Origin: Lysobacter changpingensis
GTDB lineage: Bacteria > Pseudomonadota > Gammaproteobacteria > Xanthomonadales > Xanthomonadaceae
Assembly (NCBI RefSeq): GCF_017308985.1
Contig: NZ_JADWPE010000007.1
Location: 295,951 to 359,950 of the forward strand
Length of the DNA stretch: 64,000 nt
Reading direction: 5' to 3'
Positions 34,615-42,368 of the stretch are shown here, piece by piece (the first letter of the stretch is position 1; each line of letters starts with the position of its first letter). A program made the position numbers and the translations under genes. A model generated the notes under the pieces. It did not search any database, was not told where the DNA came from, and worked only from the letters and a program-made list of their open reading frames with translations.

Positions 34615-35789
34615 CACGGCTCCGGCGGGCGCAGGCGCGCCAGCAGCGACACCAGCACGAACAGCAGCAGCACCGCGCCGGCGTTGTGCATCACCGCGAC
34701 CGACAGCGGCAGGCCGAGCTTCACGTTCGCGATGCCCAGGCCCACTTGCGCGAACGCCAGCAGGCCCAGCAGCGTCGCCCAGCCGCGCATGCCCGGCGTG
34801 CGGATCAGGCGCAGCGCGAGCCACAGCAGATAGACGAACACGACCACGGCCATCATGCGGTGCGCGAGCTGGATCGCGATGCGCGCCTCGCCGTCGAGGA
34901 TGCCGCCTTCGTAATCCACGCCGATGCCACGCCACAGGACGAAGGCTTCGCGGAAATCATGACGTGGCCACCACTGGCCGACGCAGGTCGGGAAATCGTT
35001 GCCGCACGCGAGCGCGGCGTAGTTCGCGCTGGTCCAGCCGCCGAGTGCGATCTGCACGGCGAGCAGCACGAGGCCGGCCATCACCAGGCGGCGCACGAGG
35101 GTGGCTTCGGCAAGCCGGATCGGAATGTGCGTGGCGCGCCACGCCATCCACAGGATCAGCGAGAACGTCAGCAGGCCGCCGAGCAGATGGCCCATCACGA
35201 CGATGGGCTTGAGCAGCCACGTCACCGTCCACATGCCCAGCAGCGCCTGGAAGATGATCACCGCGAGCGTGATCGACGCCACGCGCGCGAGGTCGACGTT
35301 GCTCCAGCGCAATGCGGCGACCAGCAGGATCGCCTCGCCGGCGATGGCCAGCACGGACGCGGCGACGTGTTCGCCGTGCATGTAGAGCGGTATGCCGATG
35401 GCGACCAGCACCGAGGCCGCGATCACCTGCGCCACGCCGTACTTGCGACGACGCGCGGCGAGCAGCGCCAGGCCCAGCACCAGCACGCCGAGCGTGCCGG
35501 CGATCATGCGGTGGAACTGCTCGCGCCACGCCTTGTGCACTTCGACGGGGCGGATCGCGGTGGCGGCGTGGTCGACGACCTCATGCGCGACGGTCGGCCA
35601 CGCGGCGCGGCCGTAGCAGGTCGGCCAGTCGGGGCAGCTGAGGCCGGCGTTCGACAGGCGCACGAACGCGCCGAACACGATGACGCCGAACGCGAGTGCG
35701 ACGGCCAGCCAGGCGAGGCGATGGAAATGTCGGTAAACCGCGGGGCGCGAGCCGGTCCGGGATTCGGTGGGCATGGTCATGCTGCTCAT
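34614..35789 (-). CDS. ctaA: Heme A synthase (COX15/CtaA)
   Basis: 391 residues. Oxidises heme O to heme A in the inner membrane. Motifs: [40 protein letters not shown] (first heme His), [33 protein letters not shown] and [20 protein letters not shown], with paired His and Cys residues. Eight transmembrane helices in two homologous halves. Translationally coupled to ctaB. Confidence 0.94.
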   Translation of the reverse strand: MSSMTMPTESRTGSRPAVYRHFHRLAWLAVALAFGVIVFGAFVRLSNAGLSCPDWPTCYGRAAWPTVAHEVVDHAATAIRPVEVHKAWREQFHRMIAGTLGVLVLGLALLAARRRKYGVAQVIAASVLVAIGIPLYMHGEHVAASVLAIAGEAILLVAALRWSNVDLARVASITLAVIIFQALLGMWTVTWLLKPIVVMGHLLGGLLTFSLILWMAWRATHIPIRLAEATLVRRLVMAGLVLLAVQIALGGWTSANYAALACGNDFPTCVGQWWPRHDFREAFVLWRGIGVDYEGGILDGEARIAIQLAHRMMAVVVFVYLLWLALRLIRTPGMRGWATLLGLLAFAQVGLGIANVKLGLPLSVAVMHNAGAVLLLFVLVSLLARLRPPEP

Positions 35790-35823
35790 CAGAACCTGTC
35801 GTTGTTCCTTCGTCGTTCGCCGG

Positions 35824-36444
35824 TCACTTCAACTTGACCAGGCGGGCGACGTCCGTGCGCAGGCCGGACGGATCGAAGCCGGGAGCGTAACGCAGAATGA
35901 CGAAGCCGTAGGGATCGATCACGTAGGCGGGCACGCCGCGGGCACCGGGCTTGCCGGCGACGACGGTGTCGTCGACGCGCGCCAAGCCCGCGCGCAGCTG
36001 CGCGTTGGGAGCCAGCAGTTTCAGCGTGCCCGGCTGCGGCGCGCCGGCGGGCCAGGCGCAGGCGTCGGTCGGGCACAGCCACAGCACGTGCACGTCGTCC
36101 GCGTCCTTGCCGAACAGCTGCCACACGATGTCGACCTCGCGCGCGAGCGTCTCGCATTCGGCTCCGCAATCGGCCGACGGCGCGATCACGATGCGCCAGG
36201 TGCGCTCGGCGCCCTTCCACACGTACTCGCCACCGGCGAGCAGGCGTGGGGACAGCGTGCGCACATCGCCCGGCGGATCGAGCAGTTCGCCGACGTTCTT
36301 CGTGCCCGACGGACGCCAGCCGGAGAAACGCAGCAAACCCGCGACCAGCATGCTGCCGAAGAACATCGCGAACAGGAGCAGCAGCAGGATGCGGTTGCGG
36401 CGCCTGTTGGGCATGTCGCGATTGGGGATCGTGTCGTCGCTCAT
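35824..36444 (-). CDS. Membrane-anchored SCO-like assembly protein
   Basis: 206 residues with AAGGAG directly before ATG 36444. One N-terminal transmembrane helix (NRILLLLLFAMFFGSMLVAG) follows a polar, Arg-rich cytoplasmic start. The periplasmic part has RIVIAPSADCGAECETLARE, a CxxxC pair like the copper site of SCO/SenC proteins. It ends with a thioredoxin-like GVPAYVIDPYGFVILRYAPG. It lies 9 bases after surf1 within the oxidase assembly genes. I infer a role in copper or thiol handling for oxidase assembly; it is not a full SCO protein. Confidence 0.75.
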   Translation of the reverse strand: MSDDTIPNRDMPNRRRNRILLLLLFAMFFGSMLVAGLLRFSGWRPSGTKNVGELLDPPGDVRTLSPRLLAGGEYVWKGAERTWRIVIAPSADCGAECETLAREVDIVWQLFGKDADDVHVLWLCPTDACAWPAGAPQPGTLKLLAPNAQLRAGLARVDDTVVAGKPGARGVPAYVIDPYGFVILRYAPGFDPSGLRTDVARLVKLK

Positions 36445-36453
36445 GCGAACTCC

Positions 36454-37176
36454 TTATGGCCGACGGCGCTTGCGGAAGGTGAGGATCAACGCGGTCGCGA
36501 GCACGGCCGCGGCGAGCGCGAACCATTGCACGGCGTAACCGCGATGCTGGTCGGGGGGCAGCGTGTTGGGCAGCAGCTCCAGGTCGCGCTCGTAGCCGAT
36601 GCGCAGGTCCGGGTCCAGGCGCAGCACGCGCGGCGCGAGCGGTACCGACAGGCCGGTTTCGCTCGCGATGGCCGCCAGGTCGACGCGCGTCATCAGCCAG
36701 ACGTCGCCCTGCTTCGCCATTGCCGGACCGAGCGCGAGGCCGCTCGACGGCGGCGGCACGAGCAGGCCGCGCAGCGCCTGCGGGGCATCCAGGTTGGGGA
36801 TCCCGGGCAGCTTGCGATCGCCCGACAGCGGCAGCCAGCCCAGGTCCACCAGCATCGGGGCGCCCTGCGCAGGCACGAAGATGCGATACACGCGCACGCC
36901 GGCGCGGCGGTTGCGCTGCTGGTTGTCGAGCAGCAGCGCATCGCGCGCATCGAACGTACCGCTGCCGGCGACCCAGTCGTACTCGCGCGCACGTGCGGCA
37001 TCGCCGGCCAGCGACAGCGGCTGCGGCGTGCGGTCGGCCATCACGGCCGCGGCGGCATCGAGCATCGCCTGCTTCTCCACGGCGCGCCGCGACTGCCACA
37101 GCCCCAGGTTCACGAACAGCGCGATCGCCACCAGCGCGGCGACCCAGCCGATCACGAGCGTGCGGTTCCGGCTCAC
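36454..37176 (-). CDS. SURF1-family oxidase assembly protein
   Basis: 240 residues from GTG at 37176, chosen because GAGAGGAAG lies four bases upstream; ATG at 37200 is the alternative. Two transmembrane helices, at the N-terminus (VIGWVAALVAIALFVNLGLW) and the C-terminus (WFALAAAVLATALILTFRKR), flank a periplasmic domain. Domain motifs: LGLWQSRRAVEKQAML, DNQQRNRRAGVRVYRIFV, VDLGWLPLSGDR and RGYAVQWFALA. SURF1 delivers heme A to subunit I. It opens a four-gene assembly operon ending in ctaB. Confidence 0.92.
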   Translation of the reverse strand: MSRNRTLVIGWVAALVAIALFVNLGLWQSRRAVEKQAMLDAAAAVMADRTPQPLSLAGDAARAREYDWVAGSGTFDARDALLLDNQQRNRRAGVRVYRIFVPAQGAPMLVDLGWLPLSGDRKLPGIPNLDAPQALRGLLVPPPSSGLALGPAMAKQGDVWLMTRVDLAAIASETGLSVPLAPRVLRLDPDLRIGYERDLELLPNTLPPDQHRGYAVQWFALAAAVLATALILTFRKRRRP

Positions 37177-37242
37177 GACTTCCTCTCGATGCGGCGCCAT
37201 AATGGCCGGCACGCCCCGATCCGGGGCCGACGGGAGGCCCCC

Positions 37243-37458
37243 ATGAACGACTCGCTCAAGACACTGCTGATCATCGCCTTCCTGATCGTCATCCTGTGGA
37301 ACCTGGGCGCGGGCCTCTACTACATGCTCGTGGACAAGGGCGAGAGCAAGCGCACCGTCAACGCGCTCACCCGCCGCATCGCGCTGTCCATCGCGCTGAT
37401 CCTGCTCGTGGTGCTGGCCAACTACATGGGGTGGATCAAGTTCCACGGCGGGCCGTAA
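37243..37458 (+). CDS. Twin-transmembrane protein (DUF2909 type)
   Basis: 71 residues; GGGAGG lies just upstream of the ATG. Two hydrophobic helices (LLIIAFLIVILWNLGAGLYY and IALSIALILLVVLANYMGW) flank a basic loop (ESKRTVNALTRR). Such twin-TM proteins are regularly encoded between ctaE and surf1 in gamma- and betaproteobacteria, and are thought to be oxidase associated without a proven role. It is transcribed opposite to its neighbours. Confidence 0.85.
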   Translation: MNDSLKTLLIIAFLIVILWNLGAGLYYMLVDKGESKRTVNALTRRIALSIALILLVVLANYMGWIKFHGGP

Positions 37459-37476
37459 GGCGCCGGTCGGTGAATC

Positions 37477-37605
37477 GTGATTCGTGATTCGTGATTTGTG
37501 ATTCGTAAAAGCAAAAAGGGCGACGGTTATCCCGTCGCCTTTCTTGTGGATTGGTGAATGCGGCTGCGCTTTCAGCGAATCACGAATCACCAATCACGAA
37601 TCACG
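37477..37605. repeat. Inverted TGATTCG arrays around a terminator (family 2)
   Basis: Four TGATTCG/TGATTTG-type units at 37477-37507 (TGAATCGTGATTCGTGATTC...) face CGAATCACGAATCACCAATC plus ACGAATCACG at 37576-37605. The arms could pair over about 28 bases and enclose the terminator at 37514-37544. The array is the cleanest of this family in the window. Confidence 0.8.
37514..37544. terminator. Bidirectional terminator between the twin-TM gene and ctaE
   Basis: AAAGGGCGACGG and CCCGTCGCCTTT form a stem around TTAT. There are A/T runs on both sides, so it can stop transcripts arriving from either convergent gene. Confidence 0.8.
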
Positions 37606-37610
37606 TGCTG

Positions 37611-38486
37611 TTACAGCACGTAGACGAACAGGAACAGGCCCAGCCACACCACGTCGACGAAGTGCCAGTACCAGGCGACCGCTTCGAACGCGAAATGGTT
37701 GTCCTTGGTGAAGTGGCCCTTCAGGCAGCGGAACCAGATCACCGCCAGCATGATCGTGCCGAGCGTGACGTGCGCGCCGTGGAAGCCGGTCAGCATGAAG
37801 AACGTCGAACCGTAGATGCCCGAACCCAGCGTGAGGTTCAGCTCGGTGTAGGCGTGGATGTATTCCTCCGCCTGGAAGAACAGGAACAGCGCGCCGAGCA
37901 GCACGGTCAGGCCGAGGAAGACCAGCAGCTGCTTGCGGTGGCCGGCCTTCAGCGCGTGGTGCGCGATGGTGACCGTCATGCCCGAGGTGAGCAGGATCAG
38001 CGTGTTGAGCAGCGGCAGGCCCCACGCCGGGATCGTCTGGTAGACCCCGCCGATGCCGCCCGGGCCGTTGCTCGGCCACGCCGCCGAAAAGCCCGGCCAC
38101 AGCAGCGAGTTGGTCATCACGCCGTCGCCTTCGCCGCCCAGCCACGGCATCGCGTACTGGCGGGCGTAGAACAGCGCGCCGAAGAAGGCGCCGAAGAACA
38201 TCACTTCCGAGAAGATGAACCAGATCATCCCCATGCGGAACGAGGTGTCCACCTGCTTGTTGTAGTTGCCGCGCACCGACTCGCGCACGACGTCGCCGAA
38301 CCAGCCGAACAGCACGCCGACCATCAGCGCGATGCCGAAGAAGAACACCGGCTTGCCCCAGCTGACTTCGTTGAACCAACTGGCGATGCCGACCATGGTG
38401 GTGAACAGCGCGATCGAACCGAGGAACGGCCAACGGCTGCTGTGCGGCACGAAGTAGATGTTGGCGTCTGATTGGGCTTGGGCCAT
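37611..38486 (-). CDS. ctaE: Cytochrome c oxidase subunit III
   Basis: 291 residues. Seven transmembrane helices; motifs FSEVMFFGAFFGALFYARQY, ILLTSGMTVTIAHHALKAG, AEEYIHAYTELNLTLGSGIY and FYMLTGFHG-type FFMLTGFHGAHVTLGTIML. It ends WHFVDVVWLGLFLFVYVL. All are typical of COX3, which stabilises subunit I and the proton path. It is last in the ctaC-ctaD-small ORF-ctaG-ctaE run. Confidence 0.96.
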   Translation of the reverse strand: MAQAQSDANIYFVPHSSRWPFLGSIALFTTMVGIASWFNEVSWGKPVFFFGIALMVGVLFGWFGDVVRESVRGNYNKQVDTSFRMGMIWFIFSEVMFFGAFFGALFYARQYAMPWLGGEGDGVMTNSLLWPGFSAAWPSNGPGGIGGVYQTIPAWGLPLLNTLILLTSGMTVTIAHHALKAGHRKQLLVFLGLTVLLGALFLFFQAEEYIHAYTELNLTLGSGIYGSTFFMLTGFHGAHVTLGTIMLAVIWFRCLKGHFTKDNHFAFEAVAWYWHFVDVVWLGLFLFVYVL

Positions 38487-38530
38487 GGCGGCGTTCCGGT
38501 CAGTGGTGCGATTGCTGGGAAAGGGTCGCG

Positions 38531-39157
38531 TCAGGGCGCCGACATCGGCGCGGGCGCGGCGTGGGCCGTTCCCTGCGCCTGGGCGGTGAGCGCGTCGTTC
38601 TTGAAGAAGGTATACGACAGGGTGATGGTCTTCACGTCGGCCGGCAGGTTCGGATCGACGATGAAGCGCACCGGCATGTCGCGCACTTCACCGGCCTTGA
38701 GCGTCTGGGCGGTGAAGCAGAAGCATTCGGTCTTGCTGAAGTAGCCCGACGCGCGCGCCGGCGCGACCGACGGGACGGCGCTGCCGACGACGGTACGCTG
38801 CGAGGTGTTGCGCGCGTGGTAGGTGGTTTCGTACAGCTCGCCGGGCACGACCTGCATCGTGACCTGGTTCGGCGAGAACTCCCACGGCAGCTTCGAATTG
38901 ACGCCGCCGTCGAACTGCACGGTGATCACGCGCTTCGCCGGCGCCGCGTGGGCGTCCTGCACGCCCTCGGCCGCGGTGCGCTCCAGGCGGATGCCGAACA
39001 CCTTCTCGCACGCGATGCGGTACAGCGGCACCAGCGCGAAGGTCAGCGCGAACGCGCCGATGGCGACGACCACCATCTTCGCCAGGCCCGCGCTCTTGCG
39101 CGCCGGCGCCGCCGGTGCGGATTCGTGCTGGTCGTGCTGGCCCTGCGCGCCGTTCAC
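38531..39157 (-). CDS. ctaG: Copper chaperone for CuB assembly (CtaG/Cox11)
   Basis: 208 residues from GTG at 39157, which overlaps the TGA of the small upstream gene (GTGA). One transmembrane helix ([20 protein letters not shown], followed by the conserved IACEKVFG) anchors a periplasmic immunoglobulin-like domain. [12 protein letters not shown] carries the Cys-x-Cys copper site. [20 protein letters not shown] is the family's C-terminal signature. It inserts copper into the CuB site of subunit I. Confidence 0.95.
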   Translation of the reverse strand: MNGAQGQHDQHESAPAAPARKSAGLAKMVVVAIGAFALTFALVPLYRIACEKVFGIRLERTAAEGVQDAHAAPAKRVITVQFDGGVNSKLPWEFSPNQVTMQVVPGELYETTYHARNTSQRTVVGSAVPSVAPARASGYFSKTECFCFTAQTLKAGEVRDMPVRFIVDPNLPADVKTITLSYTFFKNDALTAQAQGTAHAAPAPMSAP

Positions 39158-39288
39158 TTGCCCACCGTGTTCATCGCGATGAACACCACGTACACCGCGA
39201 CCGCGATCGCCGCCACCCACAACGCCGTGCGACGCGCGGCCTTGCGGCGCGCTGCGATCTCGTCGGGGTTGTGGGTCGGCTGGTTCAT
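39154..39288 (-). CDS. 44-residue membrane protein between ctaD and ctaG
   Basis: ATG at 39288, TGA at 39156-39154. The sequence begins [20 protein letters not shown], followed by one transmembrane helix ([19 protein letters not shown]) and ending NTVGK. Its stop overlaps the ctaG GTG start, so the pair is translationally coupled. Betaproteobacteria encode a comparable 'cytochrome oxidase small assembly protein' at this same position. I infer an equivalent role here from position and topology only. Confidence 0.8.
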   Translation of the reverse strand: MNQPTHNPDEIAARRKAARRTALWVAAIAVAVYVVFIAMNTVGK

Positions 39289-39331
39289 TGCGGTGTCCAA
39301 CGTGAGGGGCGAAGAGGCTTTGGCTTCTGGA

Positions 39332-39352
39332 GCCCCCTTGAGTCAAGGGGGC
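39332..39352. repeat. GCCCCCTTG/CAAGGGGGC hairpin
   Basis: Perfect 9-bp stem around AGT in the 160-base gap between ctaD and the small membrane gene. The element may separate ctaD from the assembly genes or act as a processing site. No other gene is visible in the gap. Confidence 0.6.
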
Positions 39353-39448
39353 GGCCGTTGCGTCGCGAAGCGGCGTAACGGCGGGGTTGTGGAAGAGCGA
39401 CCACGTATCCGAAGCCGGGAACCTCCGCGCCTTTTCCTCTGCTACCTC

Positions 39449-41065
39449 TTAATGCGTGATGTCGCCGTGCGCGAGATCGCCATCCTTGATGACCGGCGGC
39501 GTCGAGAACGTGTGGTGCGGCGCCGGGCTCGGCACGGTCCACTCCAGGCCACGGGCGGTCGGCCAGGCGCGGGCTTCGGCCTTGACGCCCACGGCCTTCG
39601 AGCGCCACAGGATGAAGGCCATCATGAACGGCGTGACGAACATGCCGAACGCGCCGATCGAGCTGACGAAGTTCCAGTCCGCGAACACCACGTTGTAGTC
39701 CGGGATGCGGCGCGGCATGCCGGCCAGGCCCAGGAAGTGCTGCGGGAAGAACAGCAGGTTGACGAAGATCATCGTCCACCAGAAGTGGAACTTCGCCCAG
39801 CCCTCGTTGTACATGCGGCCGGTCCACTTCGGCCACCAGTAATAGGTCGCGGCGATGATGGAGAACAGCGCGCCGGTCACCAGCACGTAGTGGAAGTGCG
39901 CAACCACGAAGTAGGTGTCGTGGTACTGGAAGTCCGCCGGGACGATGGCGAGCATCAGGCCCGAGAAACCACCGATGGTGAACAGGATCACGAACGCGAT
40001 CGCCCACAGCATCGGCGCCTCGAACGAGATCGAGCCGCGCCACATCGTGGTCACCCAGTTGAATACCTTCACGCCCGTCGGCACGGCGATCAGCATCGTG
40101 GCGAACATGAAGTAGATCTCGCCACCCAGCGGCATGCCGACGGTGAACATGTGGTGCGCCCACACGATGAACGAGAGGAACGCGATCGACGCGGTCGCGT
40201 ACACCATGGCCTGGTAGCCGAACAGCGGCTTGCGGCTGAAGGTCGGGATGATCTCCGACACGACGCCGAACGCCGGCAGGATCATGATGTAGACCTCGGG
40301 ATGGCCGAAGAACCAGAAGATGTGCTGGAACATCACCGGGTCGCCGCCGCCGGCCGCGTTGAAGAACGAGGTGGCGAAGAACTTGTCGGTCAGCAGCATC
40401 GTCACCGCGCCGGCGAGCACCGGCATCACGGCGATCAGCAGGAACGCGGTGATGAGCCAGGTCCAGCAGAAGATCGGCATCTTCAAAAGGTCGATGCCCG
40501 GCGCGCGCATGTTCAGCACGGTGGCGATGACGTTGATCGCGCCCATGATCGAGCTGATGCCCATCATGTGGATGGCGAAGATCGCGAAGGCCACGTTGCT
40601 GCCGCCCTGCAGCGACAGCGGCGGATACAGCGTCCAGCCGCCGGCCGGGGCGCCGCCCGGCAGGAACAGCGTCAGCAGCAGCATCGCGAAAGCGAACGGC
40701 AGGATCCAGAAGGACCAGTTGTTCATGCGCGGCAGCGCCATGTCCGGCGCGCCGATCTGCAGCGGAATCATCCAGTTCGCCAGGCCGACGAAGGCCGGCA
40801 TGACGCCGCCGAAGATCATGACCAGCGCGTGCACGGTGGTCATCTGGTTGAAGAACATCGGTTCGACGAACTGCAGACCCGGCTGCAGCAGCTCCGCACG
40901 GATCACCACCGACATGCCTGCGCCGATGATGAACATGATGAAGCTGAAGATCAGGTACAGCGTCCCGATGTCCTTGTGGTTGGTCGAGAAGAACCAACGC
41001 TCGATGAAGCCCTGCTTGTGGGCGTGATCATCGTGATGGTGGGTGTCAGCGTGCGTGACGGCCAT
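39449..41065 (-). CDS. ctaD: Cytochrome c oxidase subunit I (aa3-type)
   Basis: 538 residues; AGGTAGG precedes the ATG. Contains a His-rich cytoplasmic N-terminus, then WFFSTNHKDIGTLYLIFSF and twelve helices. Heme-copper residues lie in FFGHPEVYIMILPAFG (CuB His and the cross-linked Tyr region), FIVWAHHMFTVGM (His pair) and VVAHFHYVLVTG (heme a/a3 His ligands). The E-x-x-x-x-H-P-E-V-Y motif marks an A-type oxidase with K and D channels. It catalyses O2 reduction with proton pumping. Confidence 0.97.
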   Translation of the reverse strand: MAVTHADTHHHDDHAHKQGFIERWFFSTNHKDIGTLYLIFSFIMFIIGAGMSVVIRAELLQPGLQFVEPMFFNQMTTVHALVMIFGGVMPAFVGLANWMIPLQIGAPDMALPRMNNWSFWILPFAFAMLLLTLFLPGGAPAGGWTLYPPLSLQGGSNVAFAIFAIHMMGISSIMGAINVIATVLNMRAPGIDLLKMPIFCWTWLITAFLLIAVMPVLAGAVTMLLTDKFFATSFFNAAGGGDPVMFQHIFWFFGHPEVYIMILPAFGVVSEIIPTFSRKPLFGYQAMVYATASIAFLSFIVWAHHMFTVGMPLGGEIYFMFATMLIAVPTGVKVFNWVTTMWRGSISFEAPMLWAIAFVILFTIGGFSGLMLAIVPADFQYHDTYFVVAHFHYVLVTGALFSIIAATYYWWPKWTGRMYNEGWAKFHFWWTMIFVNLLFFPQHFLGLAGMPRRIPDYNVVFADWNFVSSIGAFGMFVTPFMMAFILWRSKAVGVKAEARAWPTARGLEWTVPSPAPHHTFSTPPVIKDGDLAHGDITH

Positions 41066-41090
41066 GGCCTACCTCAGGATTTCGGGACGA

Positions 41091-42023
41091 TCAGCCGGCG
41101 ACCGGCGTCTGCTTTGCAGCAGTCGCGGCCGTGGCGTCGGTGTTCGGGGTGGTCGCTTCCGGCTGGGCCGGGGCGGCGGGCTGCGCGGCCGGAGCCGGTG
41201 CAGGAGCGTTCTTCGCCTTCTGCGCGGCGAGCCACTGCTGGTACTCGGCCTTCGGCACGGCCTTGACCACGATCGGCATGAAGCCGTGGTCCTTGCCGCA
41301 CAGTTCCGCGCACTGGCCGCGGTAGATGCCCGGCTCCTTGATGTCGGTCCAGGCCTCGTTGACGATGCCCGGGATCGCGTCCTGCTTCCAGCCCAGCGCC
41401 GGCACCCACCACGCGTGGATCACGTCGTCGGCGGTGATGACGAAGCGGATCTTGGTGTCGGTGGGCAGCACCAGCACGTTGTCGACGTCGAGCAGGTAGT
41501 GCGGGTGGTCGGCCGTGCGGGCATCGACGCCGCTCTGGCGGATCTGGTCGCTCTTGCGGTCCAGGCGGCTGGTGAAGCCGACGTTCTCGCCCAGGTAGTC
41601 GTACTTCCACATCCACTGGTAGCCGGTGATCTTGACGGTCATCTCGGCGTTGCGGGTGTCGTACATCTTGATCAGCTTGCTGGTGGCGGGGAACGCCATC
41701 AGGACCAGCAGCACGACGGGGACGACGGTCCAGATGACCTCGAGCTTCGTGCTGTGGGTGAAATCCTTGTCCGGCACCGCACCCTTGGCGTGGCGGAACT
41801 TGAACATGGCGTAGCCCATGGCGCCGAACACCAGGATGCCGATGATCACGCACACCCACAGGGCGAACATGTGCGCGCTGTAGGCGTTGGCCGACTGGAC
41901 GGTCACGCCCTGGCCCATGTTGAGCTGCCACGGCTTGGGATCGGCCGCCTGCGCACTGGCAAGGACCGGCAGCGCCATCGCGGCGATGCCCGCGCCCCAC
42001 TGCTTGAAACGACCGGCTTTCAT
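41091..42023 (-). CDS. ctaC: Cytochrome c oxidase subunit II
   Basis: 310 residues from ATG at 42023. The signal peptide ends near ASAQA and two transmembrane helices follow (FALWVCVIIGILVFGAMGYA; LEVIWTVVPVVLLVLMAFPA). The cupredoxin domain has GYQWMWKYDY (cytochrome c docking aromatics), VIHAWWVPALGWK and the CuA site CAELCGKDHGFM. No cytochrome c domain is fused. The tail is Ala/Pro/Gln rich. First gene of the oxidase operon, divergent from putA. Confidence 0.96.
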   Translation of the reverse strand: MKAGRFKQWGAGIAAMALPVLASAQAADPKPWQLNMGQGVTVQSANAYSAHMFALWVCVIIGILVFGAMGYAMFKFRHAKGAVPDKDFTHSTKLEVIWTVVPVVLLVLMAFPATSKLIKMYDTRNAEMTVKITGYQWMWKYDYLGENVGFTSRLDRKSDQIRQSGVDARTADHPHYLLDVDNVLVLPTDTKIRFVITADDVIHAWWVPALGWKQDAIPGIVNEAWTDIKEPGIYRGQCAELCGKDHGFMPIVVKAVPKAEYQQWLAAQKAKNAPAPAPAAQPAAPAQPEATTPNTDATAATAAKQTPVAG

Positions 42024-42368
42024 CTGTTCGAGCCCCAAAAGTACGCTTGATGTTTTGGACTGGCTGAGCCGTTCGGCTTGGCTGGCGGGCTCATCCGCGA
42101 CTCGGGGCAGTGGGCATCACAGCCCTTGTAGGACCCAAACAGGGAACCGGAAAACTGCCCCGCGGAACCGCTCATTTTACCTGCGGTTCACGAACCCAAC
42201 AACCGCGCCGGTCAAACCGCACCGGACTTCCGGCAAATTTCGCAATACCGGCCGCGCCCGTCCAGCACCCCCGGCGCGTCGCGACGACGCTAGCAGGCCA
42301 AGCGCGCAACACCGGGCGCGACCCGGAACCTCTAGACTATCGGGCTTCCCTCGGCTGTCTCCTGGCCC
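42024..42368. other. Divergent promoter region of ctaC and putA
   Basis: 345 bases with no coding signal. It must hold the promoters of the oxidase operon (minus) and putA (plus). A TAGACT hexamer at 42333-42338 lies about 30 bases before the putA ATG and could be its -10. I see no strong palindrome or terminator. Confidence 0.4.
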
